A stretch of DNA of 64,000 bases from Notolepis coatsorum (lineage: Eukaryota; Chordata; Actinopteri; Aulopiformes; Paralepididae): positions 88,233,985 to 88,297,984 of the forward strand of contig OZ020598.1 in NCBI GenBank assembly GCA_963971535.1, read 5' to 3'. Under the pieces are notes generated by a model. It worked only from the letters and a program-made list of their open reading frames with translations, did not search any database and was not told the DNA's origin. A program made the translations under genes and the position numbers. Positions 46,077 through 58,052 of this stretch are shown piece after piece. The stretch's first letter is position 1, and each line of letters starts with the position of its first letter.

Positions 46077-46744
46077 GTAAAAGATCGACCATACATCAAT
46101 CAATGGGTAAGAGAGCCGTATCGTTATTCTGTATAACAGTTTAACTAATTATTTTCGCTAGCAAGATCTCATTTGATTATTCAATCCAGCAGGCAAGTTT
46201 AAAGAAATATAATCTGATTGATTGAGGTAATGAGGGACTTAAAATTAGCCTATAGATAACGCATTTAACTTGTCGGCGAGGCGATTGAGCCGTACTGCAA
46301 TATGTTAATAAAGTTTTAAATCTGGGAGAGCCGCTAGAGAATCAGGATCTCTGCTATCGATACGTGCTGGCTTTTCAACTGGAGCGGCCGCGCGCACTTA
46401 TCCTGGGTCTCAAGTCTGGTTTGAGTTAACGAGACTGAATCCACCTTCGAGGAACAGGAAAATCCCGGCTTCAAACATCGGGTTAACTGAATCTGGATAA
46501 TGACATCTTGATCGACTTAGTTGAACCAGGTACGGGGAATAGGGCCCAGGTCTGTTTGAGTTTGACCCTGTTGTCCTGCTGTAGCTCCAGATGGTTGTAG
46601 CTGAAGCTGCACAGGGTGCTGATGCTGATATGGTGCATGTGGTTGTTGCCAAGGTTGTGGCTGAGGTAGCACATATGGTGGTGGTCGATACTGTACAGGT
46701 GGTTGTGGCTGTATATGGCTGTTTGGGTCTCACTGCTTGTGGAG

Positions 46745-47350
<606 letters not shown>

Positions 47351-47431
47351 GTGGTGTGTGCGCCCATGCATACTGGTCCAAGAGCTGTCTTTGCACAGGG
47401 GTTTTTGGAACAGTATTTATGGATGCATACT

Positions 47432-48328
47432 CTACCGGTGATTGCAATATCGGTAGTCCTTCTGAGGTATCCAGAGTATGTGCTCGGTCAACATATTCAT
47501 TCCATCCCCTCTAGGTTGCATCTTGTACACATATCCGTCCTCTTGAGAGGGTGGCTGGTAAGTTTGAGATGGATACCTCATGGTTCTAGATGAGTTGGTT
47601 TGCGATGATGTTTCATAATCATCCAGTATCTTGAGTTTGGCCATTGATACAGCCATGTCTGTGTCAAAGTCAAGTTTATCCTTCTCAGCCTTTAATTCAG
47701 CCCTGGCTTTAGCCTCCTGCAGACTTAATTCAGCTTGTAATTTAGCCTCCTGCAGACTTAATTCAGCTTGTAATTTAGCCTCTGTTAGCTTGGCTTTAGC
47801 CTTGTTTAGATTTAATTCAGCCTCTAATTCAGCTTCCTTTAGGCTTAGAGATTGTCTGGCTGAAAGTGCAGTGGCACGTGCCTGAATGATGGCCCGCTCA
47901 GTTTCAGCCCTTCGACGGGAGGCAGATAACCTGGATGAATGGCTTCCACCTGATCTTGATAATTTTGATGATTTTGATGATTTTGATGGGGCCCTGGAAA
48001 TGCTATCCTCTGGGCCTACTGTAGCCTGAAGGTCAGTTTCCAGCTTATCTTGAGTCTCAACTGGAGACTCTTGGACCACAGACTCAATTAGACTTGGGGC
48101 TGGAGTTTGCTTTTTCTTATACTCCTCCATCAACCAATCTTCAATCTCGTTAACCCATGTATTGAATCCATCTATTTTTGGTTTATACCATTGTGTTTCA
48201 TCATCTCCACCATCTTCATCCTGTAAATACAACTGTACAGACTCATTTGCGATCTTAAAATCACTGAGTGCCTTATTGAACAATGCCATGTACGTTTTTA
48301 CTCCTTCTTCATCCTTTGATATCACCAT
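47432..48328 (-). pseudogene. Old BEL/Pao Gag N-terminal region with coiled coil
   Basis: About 300 codons from an ATG at 48328. An acidic N-terminal region (QLYLQDEDGGDDETQWYKPK), then a serine-rich stretch, then a coiled coil built of repeated LQAELSLQEAK units (about 165-225). Position upstream of a DUF1759-like part and the coiled coil match fish BEL/Pao Gag. It could also be read as a host gene of unknown function, but I think that less likely. Confidence 0.6.
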
Positions 48329-48629
48329 CTGTTTAATCTCATTTTGTTTGCGGGTGCATGCTGCAAGCCTCCCTTTATGTGATGCTCTTAATTGTCTCCG
48401 CGACCGTCAAATCCATGTTATCCGTTTCAGAAACTGACATCTTGTTTATATTTATCCACCAATTCTTAAGACAACTTTATAATTATTTTATATTCCACAG
48501 CGCCGTGTGCGTGCGCAACGTACGTAGTAGTCTGTATTTCATTCATAAATTCTACTCACGAATGTTCCATTGATGTCCTCGGGCTGTGATGCCGTCGTTG
48601 ATAGATTCCTTCCTTCCTTCCTGGTATCC

Positions 48630-48730
48630 TTTTGTCATATGTTGAAGCGCGCCTCTAGCCTGGGTGGCTTCAACCTGACGAGTTGGTCACTTTATTGAAG
48701 CGCGCCTCTCCTTGGGTGGCTTCAATAACA
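48630..48730. repeat. Two tandem small hairpins
   Basis: GTTGAAGC...GCTTCAAC (48640-48673) and ATTGAAGC...GCTTCAAT (48693-48725) share the loop side GCGCCTCT and GGGTG. The outer base pair differs (G-C versus A-T) but pairing is kept. Confidence 0.7.
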
Positions 48731-49157
48731 GCAATTTTCTGACTTAATGTAGCGACCTCTGCCTGGGTCCGCTTCTAGTGGTAGTCGGGGAGTGATTCCG
48801 TACGCGCTCCATCCAAATAATAGTCTCCACACCTTGAGTTCCGTTATCAGATACCAACGTGATATCCGATTTATTTAGAATATGTATGGGTTACATGGGA
48901 GAGGTGATCAAAGCGATCCTATTGTCCTATAATGGTTCAAAGATAATCTAAAATGTTCTAAAGCGATCAGAGACGTCCTAAAGTGGTCAGAAAATTATAT
49001 GCTTTCCCCGTGGCTACACCCCTCAGCTGATTCCTATCACCCATTTATGATCTCCGCCGCGCTGTGGCTGATCCACCTGACAGGTGATCCACCCACAGTA
49101 CAACAGAGTCCACTCAATTGGTTACACAGATAATCATAACATTCCCATAAATCATAT

Positions 49158-49232
49158 CCTTCTATTGGAAATAATAATAACAATAATGATAATAATAATA
49201 CTAACAATAATAATAATAATAATAATAATCTA
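49158..49232. repeat. (AAT)n-like microsatellite
   Basis: Imperfect AAT/AAC repeats with a cleaner run of AAT at 49208-49230. Confidence 0.85.
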
Positions 49233-49257
49233 TAACAAAAACACTCATTTGGCCTTT

Positions 49258-52200
49258 ACAGTATTACTACAGTACACATTATCTAACATAGTATTACTAC
49301 AGTGCACAGTATCTAACAGTATTACTACAGTGCACATTATCTAACATAGTATTACTACAGTACACATTATCTAACATAGTATTACTACAGTACACAGTAT
49401 CTAACATAGTATTACTACAGTGCACAGTATCTAACATAGTATTACTACAGTGCACAGTATCTAACATAGTATTACTACAGTACACATTATCTAACATAGT
49501 ATTACTACAGTACACATTATCTAACATAGTATTACTACAGTACACATTATCTAACATAGTATTACTACAGTGCACATTATCTAACATAGTATTACTACAG
49601 TACACATTATCTAACATAGTATTACTACAGTACACAGTATCTAACATAGTATTACTACAGTGCACAGTATCTAACATAGTATTACTACAGTACACATTAT
49701 CTAACATAATATTACTACAGTACACAGTATCTAACATAGTATTACTACAGTACACATTATCTAACATAGTATTACTACAGTACACATTATCTAACATAGT
49801 ATTACTACAGTACACATTATCTAACATAGTATTACTACAGTACACAGTATCTAACATAGTATTACTACAGTACACATTATCTAACATAATATTACTACAG
49901 TACACAGTATCTAACATAGTATTACTACAGTACACATTATCTAACATAGTATTACTACAGTGCACAGTATCTAACATAGTATTACTACAGTACACATTAT
50001 CTAACATAGTATTACTACAGTACACATTATCTAACATAGTATTACTACAGTGCACATTATCTAACATAGTATTACTACAGTACACAGTATCTAACATAGT
50101 ATTACTACAGTACACATTATCTAGCATAGTATTACTACAGTACACAGTATCTAACATAGTATTACTACAGTACACATTATCTAACATAGTATTACTACAG
50201 TACACAGTATCTAACATAGTATTACTACAGTACACAGTATCTAACATAGTATTACTACAGTACACATTATCTAACATAGTATTACTATAGTACACATTAT
50301 CTAACATAGTATTACTACAGTACACATTATCTAACATAGTATTACTACAGTACACAGTATCTTACATAGTATTACTACAGTACACAGTATCTAACATAGT
50401 ATTACTACAGTACACATTATCTAACATAGTATTACTATAGTACACATTATCTAACATAGTATTACTACAGTACACATTATCTAACATAGTATTACTACAG
50501 TACACATTATCTAACATAGTATTACTATAGTACACATTATCTAACATAGTATTACTACAGTACACATTATCTAACATAGTATTACTACAGTACACATTAT
50601 CTAACATAGTATTACTACAGTACACATTATCTAACATAGTATTACTATAGTACACATTATCTAACATAGTATTACTACAGTACACATTATCTAACATAGT
50701 ATTACTACAGTACACAGTATCTAACATAGTATTACTACAGTACACATTATCTAACATAGTATTACTATAGTACACATTATCTAACATAGTATTACTACAG
50801 TACACATTATCTAACATAGTATTACTACAGTACACAGTATCTAACATAGTATTACTACAGTACACATTATCTAGCATAGTATTACTACAGTACACAGTAT
50901 CTAACATAGTATTACTACAGTACACATTATCTAACATAGTATTACTACAGTACACAGTATCTAACATAGTATTACTACAGTACACAGTATCTAACATAGT
51001 ATTACTACAGTGCACATTATCTAACATAGTATTACTACAGTACACAGTATCTAACATAGTATTACTACAGTACACATTATCTAGCATAGTATTACTACAG
51101 TACACAGTATCTAACATAGTATTACTACAGTACACATTATCTAACATAGTATTACTACAGTACACAGTATCTTACATAGTATTACTATAGTACACATTAT
51201 CTAACAGTATTACTATAGTACACATTATCTAACATATTATTACTACAGTACACATTATATAACATAGTATTACTACAGTACACAGTATCTTACATAGTAT
51301 TACTATAGTACACAGTATCTAACATAGTATTACTATAGTACACATTATCTAACATAGTATTACTACAGTACACATTATCTAACATAGTATTACTACAGTA
51401 CACAGTATCTAACATAGTATTACTACAGTACACATTATATAACATAGTATTACTATAGTACACATTATCTAACATAGTATTACTACAGTGCACATTATCT
51501 AACATAGTATTACTACAGTACACATTATCTAACATAGTATTACAACAGTACACAGTATCTAACATAGTATTACTACAGTACACAGTATCTAACATAGTAT
51601 TACTACAGTGCACATTATCTAACATAGTATTACTACAGTGCACAGTATCTAACATAGTATTACTATAGTGCACAGTATCTAACATAGTATTACTACAGTA
51701 CACATTATCTAACATAGTATTACTATAGTACACATTATCTAACATAGTATTACTACAGTACACATTATCTAACATAGTATTACTACAGTACACATTATCT
51801 AACATAGTATTACTATAGTACACATTATCTAACATAGTATTACTATAGTGCACAGTATCTAACATAGTATTACTACAGTACACATTATCTAACATAGTAT
51901 TACTACAGTGCACATTATCTAACATAGTATTACTACAGTACACATTATCTAACATAGTATTACTACAGTAGACAGTATCTAACATAGTATTACTACAGTA
52001 CACATTATATAACATAGTATTACTACAGTACACAGTATCTAACATAGTATTACTATAGTACACATTAGCTAACATAGTATTACTATAGTACACATTATCT
52101 AACATAGTATTACTATAGTACACATTATCTAACATAGTATTACTATAGTACACATTATCTAACATAGTATTACTATAGTACACATTATCTAACATAATAT

Positions 52201-52522
52201 TACTATAGTACACATTATCTAACATAGTATTACTACAGTACACATTATCTAACATAGTATTACTACAGTACACATTATCTAACAGTATTACTACAGTACA
52301 CATGCTCTAATATAGTATTACTACAGTGCACAGTATCTAACATAGTATTACTATAGTACACATTATCTAACATAGTATTACTATAGTACACATTATCTAA
52401 CATAGTATTACTATAGTACACATTATAACATAATATTACTATAGTACACATTATCTAACATAATATTACTATAGTACACATTATCTAACATAGTATTACT
52501 ATAGTACACATTCTCTAACATA
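49258..52522. repeat. 30-bp minisatellite, right array (about 109 units)
   Basis: Same 30-bp unit and orientation as 34870-35834. The unit length is a multiple of three and mostly stop-free, so frames of over 1 kb arise on both strands; these are artefacts. TATAGT-type units are rare up to about 50280 and common beyond 51180, where indels also shorten some units. Confidence 0.97.
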
Positions 52523-52565
52523 GCCTTCTAAAAAATTTACATAATCTGTTCTACTGTTATTACCA

Positions 52566-52770
52566 GTGGGGGCGACAGTGTCTCAGGAGGTAGAGCAGTC
52601 GTCTGGTAATCCAGCGATTCCCGCTCCTCCCAGGCAGGCTGTCGAAGTGTCCATGAGCAAGACACTTAACCCTGCCTAATTGCTCCCGATGTGCAGGTTG
52701 GCACCTTGCACGGTTGCCTCTGCCATCGGTATGTGAATGCCACTATTTACTTATTTATAACATCTCTGTC
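52566..52770 (+). mobile_element. tRNA-derived SINE (family 2), 5' and middle part
   Basis: GTCTCAGGAGGTAGAGCAGT (A box region), degenerate B box, then the body GTCCATGAGCAAGACACTTA, GTTGGCACCTTGCACGGTTG and GCCATCGGTATGTGAATG. A common fish SINE. The 3' part is seen alone at 63137-63262. Confidence 0.65.
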
Positions 52771-52839
52771 GTTCAGGGATATAATAAATAAAGACAGTAT
52801 ACTTGAACTCCATCCATGCTACAGACCAGCAAACATGTA

Positions 52840-53031
52840 GTTCTGTATCGTATGGCTCCGCTCGGCGTCACTACTGCACTGTACCTCGCTCGTGCACGCG
52901 CACTGAATAAAAAATTCCACAATGTACCTTTACATCCCAACATCCGTCTGACCACACCCCTATCAGCTTACCTTCATAAGCAGGTGTGTGGCCACCTACT
53001 CGCCTCCTTCTTCGCTTTCACCACAAGGAAG
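52840..53031 (+). repeat. Left inverted terminal repeat of the DIRS element
   Basis: Opens GTTCTGTATCGTATGGCTCC; shares TCGGCGTCACTACTGCACTG through CCTTTACATCCCAACATCC and CTTCATAAGCA with the right end, inverted. Confidence 0.85.
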
Positions 53032-53261
53032 TGCCTTCGGTAGATCCCCACTTGACGAGGTTGCTAGTTGAAGAAAGTTGAGACGAGTTTACATTGTGCT
53101 TATTTTTTTCTTCTCTCATAAATATTCAAGAGAAAAATCTAAGTCATAATGTCTACTTCGGAGAGTCGTAGAACCACTCTTCACCAGCGGTTCTCCATTC
53201 CCGCCTCCGTCGTGCGTTCTGGTGCGGGGCTATTGCCGCGTTCGTGCCCGGTAGGCATCCG

Positions 53262-54809
53262 ATGGGTAATTTGCCTCTCCGAGGAGCCAGTGCACCGGTG
53301 CCGTCGCCTCTGCGATGGCCTGGTCCTGGCTCTGGTTCCTCTGGTTCCGGGGAATCGTCCGTTGTTGAACGGCCGGTTCCGTTGGTTCCGGAGGATTTGA
53401 GACGCAAGCTTTTTGCGTCTGCTCGGTCCCGTCGCAAGATGGTGTCCTGCAGACGTGAACGGCCTGGGTTTGGGGAATTGCTGGAGACCAGCGAGGATGC
53501 GTCGGTCTCTAGCTGCCCAATGGAAACAGAGGATTGCATGGTAGAGGCGGACGGGTTCTTGTTTGAAGGCCCAGTAGAGACGAATATCCCACCCGTCCAG
53601 GTAACACTGGAGGGGGGTGATATGTCTCCTTGGGGCGCCTTGTTCGAGGATGTCGGGGAAACCCCTCGGCCTCATCGGCAGGATGCCCTACTATCAGCCA
53701 CATCAGACTGTGGCTCCTTAACCAGTCGCAGCCTGCTGCATGTGAGGGATGCGGGTTCGGTGGAGGAAAGTCTGCAGGGGGAACTGCGGGCTTTGTTCCC
53801 CGAGCTTATGGCGGTGGCGGCCGCTGCAAACGGCGTGCCGCTGCCGCAGCCACTGCCTGCTCCTGTCCCCGATGATCTAATAGGTCATCTCTGGCAGCGT
53901 CGCCCGGTGAGAGGGGTGGACGTTGTCTACCCATTTTTCCCCTCAATGGGGGCCTATGTTCGTCGGGGCCAGGTGGTGTCCCACATCATGGGCCTCACTC
54001 CCGCCTACGTACCAGTTACGCGGGTGGTGGGTTTGGTTGAAGGTATGAGAGAGGGTGTGCCACGGCTTGATAGGCCGATGGCCGCTCTCCTCTGTCCGGA
54101 TGTGGTGTGGGAGCCGTTATGCAAGCCGGTTCTCCAAGGAAAATCGGCTAGGCGGTTGGCGTATTGGAGTGACCAGTCGTTCATTGCGGGTACACAATCG
54201 CTGGCTGCTGCGTCTAATATCGCACAGCTGGCAAGATTTGTATCCGGGATAATGACGGGCGGCACGGAGCGGTCGGAGGTACAACATGATCAGCTCACCC
54301 AGGCGGCAGGAGCTGTCCTGCATCTGACTCAGGTGCAGGCCATAGCCTCTGGGAAAGTGCGCGCCCTGGCAACTCTGATCCAGCGCCACCTTTGGCTGGA
54401 GCAGGCCCGTGTGCCGGAGAAGAAGAGGGCTCCTCTTCTGACGGCCACCCTCTCCGATGCTGGACTGTTCGGGAAGGCCCTGCAATTGATGACCTCAACA
54501 TGCAGAGAGATGGCAGAGGAGAGATCCGTGCTCCAACCCCATTTTCCACCTCCCGTCATCGCCGGTGGAGTCAGAAGGCTTCCACGTCGTCGAGCTTCCT
54601 CCGCCGTGGCTGCCAATGCCTCCATCGCCACTGCTGGCCCGTCGACGAAGGCCAGGAGGAGAGACGGTGCTGCTGCTGCTGCAGCCGGCCCATCTACGAC
54701 CGGAGGAGACGGTAGGGATCGACGAGACCTGCAACCGATTGCCTACCGTCCCTCCGGGGCTTCTCGGGGTGGCAAAGCCCGAGCGGCTCGAGGCAGCAGA
54801 CGCCGCTAG
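53262..54809 (+). CDS. gag: DIRS Gag-like protein
   Basis: About 515 codons from the first in-frame ATG (the frame is open about 90 bp further upstream). Proline- and charge-rich N-terminal half; a conserved-looking middle (DVVYPFFPSMGAYVRRGQVV, WSDQSFIAGTQSLAAASNIA); then RHLWLEQARVPEKKRAPLL followed by LSDAGLFGKAL, the pattern (HLWL...P..K...LL.AP/ATLS.AGLFG) I know from fish DIRS gag proteins; an arginine- and alanine-rich basic tail. It would package element RNA. No neighbouring pol frame is present. An AATAAA at 54882 and a small hairpin follow. Confidence 0.75.
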   Translation: MGNLPLRGASAPVPSPLRWPGPGSGSSGSGESSVVERPVPLVPEDLRRKLFASARSRRKMVSCRRERPGFGELLETSEDASVSSCPMETEDCMVEADGFLFEGPVETNIPPVQVTLEGGDMSPWGALFEDVGETPRPHRQDALLSATSDCGSLTSRSLLHVRDAGSVEESLQGELRALFPELMAVAAAANGVPLPQPLPAPVPDDLIGHLWQRRPVRGVDVVYPFFPSMGAYVRRGQVVSHIMGLTPAYVPVTRVVGLVEGMREGVPRLDRPMAALLCPDVVWEPLCKPVLQGKSARRLAYWSDQSFIAGTQSLAAASNIAQLARFVSGIMTGGTERSEVQHDQLTQAAGAVLHLTQVQAIASGKVRALATLIQRHLWLEQARVPEKKRAPLLTATLSDAGLFGKALQLMTSTCREMAEERSVLQPHFPPPVIAGGVRRLPRRRASSAVAANASIATAGPSTKARRRDGAAAAAAGPSTTGGDGRDRRDLQPIAYRPSGASRGGKARAARGSRRR

Positions 54810-54881
54810 ACAGTGACTTTTTCCCCCATGCCGTCCCCTCTGTTTACCCCTCCCCGGCCCTCTCATATTATTTGTTGATTA

Positions 54882-54909
54882 AATAAAAAGTCCCCTAAAA
54901 AGGGGGACT
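54882..54909 (+). terminator. AATAAA followed by a hairpin after DIRS gag
   Basis: AATAAA at 54882-54887, then AGTCCCCT-AAAA-AGGGGGACT at 54889-54909. Suggests the gag transcript ends here; inference. Confidence 0.4.
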
Positions 54910-56467
54910 GTATTTTTTGGTTAAACAAACTGTGTGTTTCTTCACCAAAACATATGATGAGGTTGCAAAGTGTGAATCTACATTGGTATACATTGATGGA
55001 TGAGTTACGTTCGTGTTATGAGATTAAAGCAAGGTCTGCAGCATTCACTCGGTTATAGAAGGGTTTCTATCTCGGCCTGACGCTCCACATGCAGGTAGAA
55101 GCTGGTTGTATGGTCTGTTGCTTACACATGAAGTAATGTTGAACTACAACACTGTTGTGTTAGTTGCAGTAATGCTCGTATACACACGTTCCACGGCCTA
55201 GCCGTTATACTCTCTATCAGTGTTTTTCTATGTACAACATGGAATGCGGGTGTAGGATTCACACACGCACACGACTTGGTTTTGTTGTAAACCCTGTTCA
55301 CATTCTGTGGGTAGCATGCATTGTATTAGCTTGCGCTATTCATTGGCATTCTACCAAAGGTTTCATATACCACAGTTGTTATTGTGTGCAGGGGGAAGGG
55401 TTTTGTGAGGGGGTGCCGAATAAACCCCTCCTTCCCACTTGATTGGTCAAATGGGTTTTCTCATCTCCTGTTGGGCCAGTCAGGGCCAAGCCGTTAAACG
55501 CCTTGGCTGGGGGGGGGGGGGGGAGGGTTGTCCTGACTATGCTCCTATTACAAACAGGAGTTGTGTGTGGAGTTTCCCCACGTCATAGCATACGATACGT
55601 TGCTATGACGATGGCTTCCGTGAGTTAGATCTTTACGTAAGGTCTGTTGTGTCAAAGTGTCGGGTTAGAGCGTAGGACTTACGGGTCCGCTACGCTCGAT
55701 TTTATGTGTAACTTGAGTCAGTTGGTCACGTGACTCGCAGTTGCCATGGCTTTTTCATTCTACGACCCTCGGCTGTGTAGACTGGGATTCATACTGTTGG
55801 TGCTTCCTTCTTTTTATTAAAAAGAGTTGGAGTTTAGGAAGCACCACACCCCTCTTGTCGTTCCCCTGGGCGCCTTGGGGATTCACTGAAAGGTCTAAAT
55901 AGCCTGTTCATTGATGTGGTTGTGTCCCGACGCACGTTAAGTGCTAGCTCAGGGTGTTCTGTTGAAGATCAGGCGGGTGACTAGCATGCCTTGGTTGCTT
56001 GTGGTTAAAACAGCGTTTTTATAAAGCAACTGGGATGGAGGTTTTTTCCTCTTCCGACAACCTGTATTGGTTATCGACGGATTCTCGTTCATATCTGGGG
56101 GATGATGACGGAATGGATCTGAACATATGTAGAGGGGTCTCACGCCCTTGGGGTGGGCCACCAGGCGCGGTTCGCACCGACCGTCTGGGTGGTGCCTTCT
56201 TTTCATGTTTTAAGATCAACACGCATATCTGCCCCTTCTCCTGGAGTAGGCATATCGGCGTGGTTAGGGCACGGGACTGGTTCTGGTCACGCTGGTCCAG
56301 GTCAGTTAAACCTGTTGTCCGCCGGGGATGCAGATCTGCTGTTCTGGTACCCTGAGGGACTTGTGCTTTTTTCGGGGGGAAAAATGCCAGGTCGGTCCGG
56401 GTGTCGCAGGGTTAGGCGCTATGGAGACCCTTGTTGGGTACATATTGTACTCTGCACTGTCGTAATG
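54910..56467. other. Non-coding interior of the DIRS element, first part
   Basis: No frame with recognisable polymerase or recombinase motifs. A nested foldback (GGTGCTTCCT...AGGAAGCACC) lies at about 55798-55847 and a G run at about 55510. Confidence 0.5.
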
Positions 56468-56587
56468 GCTTACGGCCATGCCAACCTGTACACGCCCGAT
56501 CTCATTCGATCTCGGCCGCTACGCTGGTTTGGTCCTGGTTAGTACTTGGTTGGGAGACCGCCTGGGAATACCAAGGGCGGTGTGCTT
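56468..56587 (+). rRNA. 5S rRNA-like sequence inside the DIRS element
   Basis: About 120 bp from GCTTACGGCCATGCCAACC to GGGCGGTGTGCTT, colinear with vertebrate 5S rRNA over its full length. The internal promoter C box is well kept (GGTTGGGAGACCGCCTGGGA), as is CACGCCCGATCTC. By eye roughly 15% of positions differ, and the ends would pair poorly, so it is a 5S-derived copy or SINE3-like head rather than a working gene. No 5S tandem array or second copy is in the window. Confidence 0.75.
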
Positions 56588-57737
56588 GGGGCTGGTTCTC
56601 CATTCTTTTCGCTCCTCTCTCACGCGTGGCGTGGAGGGGGCTGTTGGGGTGGTCTTGGACCTCCTCTGGTAACTCTGTGCTTCCCGTGCCGCCGGGCCCG
56701 GTCCGAAGTAATGTTTTGTCGACCCGTAGGCCTGGAATAACCCTTTTTTGAAAAACTGCAACACTTGTACTGCGGTATGATACCCGCAGGTGTGTTTTGG
56801 AGTTTTTCCTGAGGGGTTATAGGAACAACCACCGCATAGGGTAACGACAGGGTGGTTGGTTCCCTGGTGTGTTGGAGCAGTGTCAACTCCCGGGTTGTCC
56901 GGTTGAGTGTGCCCCTGCACGTTCATGACGTCTGCCAATCATGTCAGCCTTCTCTGCCTCAACCCCTCTGGGTGGTTTTTTTTTTAAAGGAGGCTTTGTC
57001 ATGGTGATCAACAACGCCAGCATACGCCCCTTCCGCCGGGGCGGCTGTTTTCAGCTGACTCCTTTGGCGCCTGTCTCGTCCGCAGTGCTCCAGGCTCGGG
57101 TTACAGCCTGTTGCCTGGTTTCCCCGGTACGCTGCCTGCTTCCGTTGGCTAACCTCTTGAGTGCTTACGGCCGTGCTGCTGCCTGTTCTGCAGGGTCAGT
57201 ATGCCAGGCGGTGTGCTATTGGGGGGAAAGGGCCCGCTCTTGGAGGGGCCTGATCCGAATACGCTGGCGATGTGGGGGGCGGTGTCACTAAGTGACCGCC
57301 TGGTGGGGTCTTGATGCCTGGCGTCATTGACCTCTCCGGGCCCCCGTTTTCCAGGGGATCCAGTCCCTTCGGTGGGTCTGGGTCTTCCTTTGCGCTCCGC
57401 TGCTACGGCCTTGCCACGGGGGTTGGGTTTGCTCTTAACCCCGTGATTTCTGGGGGCAGTAACGAGGTTGTTCCTTCCGTTCGTTCCCGGGTGGCATGCG
57501 GGTTGTGCGTGTGTGTAGTCGTGGGGTCAAGCCACGGTCTGCTCACCCTGTGCGTTGAGTTGCTTGAGTGCCTCTTCGCACGGTCGGGTCCGTCGCCCTC
57601 CCGGGAACCTCCAATAGGGGGGGTGCCCTCCATTAGGGGGGGTCGTGGGGGGCTCGGTCCTCCCCGATCTGATGGTTGTGGGGGGCCTCAGCGGGGTAAA
57701 TTTGTCGGGCGATGGCTCTCGCTCGGCCTCCCTTGTG
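56588..57737. other. Non-coding interior of the DIRS element, second part
   Basis: GC-rich, with short open frames that carry no recognised motif. No A-rich tail or target duplication closes the 5S-like segment as a separate SINE as far as I can see. Confidence 0.45.
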
Positions 57738-57826
57738 CAGTAGTGACGCCGAGCGGAGCCATACGATACAGAACGTTAGGTTATGGCTATAACCAAGTTC
57801 TGTGAGTATTGGTGACGCTCGGCGTC
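57738..57826. repeat. Internal complementary region of the DIRS element
   Basis: Joins complements of the two element tips at 57774/57775. See the element entry. Confidence 0.8.
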
Positions 57827-57850
57827 AGACGCCGCTGCTGCCCTTGATCT

Positions 57851-58049
57851 CACCTTGTGCAAGCTTGGGAAGGAGGTGAGTAGGTGCTTATGAAGGTAAG
57901 CTGATAGGGGTGTGGTCAGACGGATGTTGGGATGTAAAGGTACATTGTGGAATTTTTTATTCAGTGCGCGTGCACGAGCGAGGTACAGTGCAGTAGTGAC
58001 GCCGAGCGTCACCAATACTCACAGAACTTGGTTATAGCCATAACCTAAC
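57851..58049 (+). repeat. Right inverted terminal repeat of the DIRS element
   Basis: Inverted match to 52840-53031; ends GGTTATAGCCATAACCTAAC, itself a small palindrome. Confidence 0.85.
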
Positions 58050-58052
58050 GTT

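Larger units (their letters stand above)
36094..46546. mobile_element. Non-autonomous DNA transposon, copy 2, split by a BEL/Pao element
   Basis: Left end GGCCCCGTTCCCCGTACCTG; right end, reverse-complemented, GGCCCTATTCCCCGTACCTG. The two outer parts (36094-36327 and 45426-46546) align with copy 1 at 5576-7092, for example TTATACCATTCTGAATTA. The bases next to the ends are CTG on the left and CAG on the right; copy 1 has CAG on both sides. The end motif CCGTTCCCCGTACCTGG recurs about 75 bp inside the left end. Removing the BEL/Pao element leaves about 1.36 kb. No transposase. Confidence 0.8.
52840..58052 (+). mobile_element. DIRS retrotransposon with gag only (non-autonomous)
   Basis: The ends are inverted, not direct, repeats: 52840-53031 matches the reverse complement of 57851-58049 apart from the outermost 40-60 bp. 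At 57738-57826 the complement of the left tip (ending ACGATACAGAAC) is joined to the complement of the right tip (GTTAGGTTATGGC), the internal junction region by which DIRS elements close their circle. A gag frame lies at 53262-54809. I see no reverse transcriptase, methyltransferase or tyrosine recombinase. GTT stands at both edges. Looks like a non-autonomous relative. Confidence 0.8.

Noticed and set aside
47432-48328. Host coiled-coil gene
   Set aside because: Its place next to a polyglutamine linker and a DUF1759-like part on the same strand fits an old BEL/Pao gag better.
49258-52522. Frames of 267-352 codons reading YCSNTMLDNV-type repeats
   Set aside because: Minisatellite artefact, as for the left array.
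52566-52770. Functional tRNA at the SINE head
   Set aside because: The B box is degenerate and the sequence continues into a known-type SINE body.
56468-56587. Functional 5S rRNA gene
   Set aside because: About 15% of positions differ by eye from vertebrate 5S and the terminal stem pairs poorly; no tandem array.
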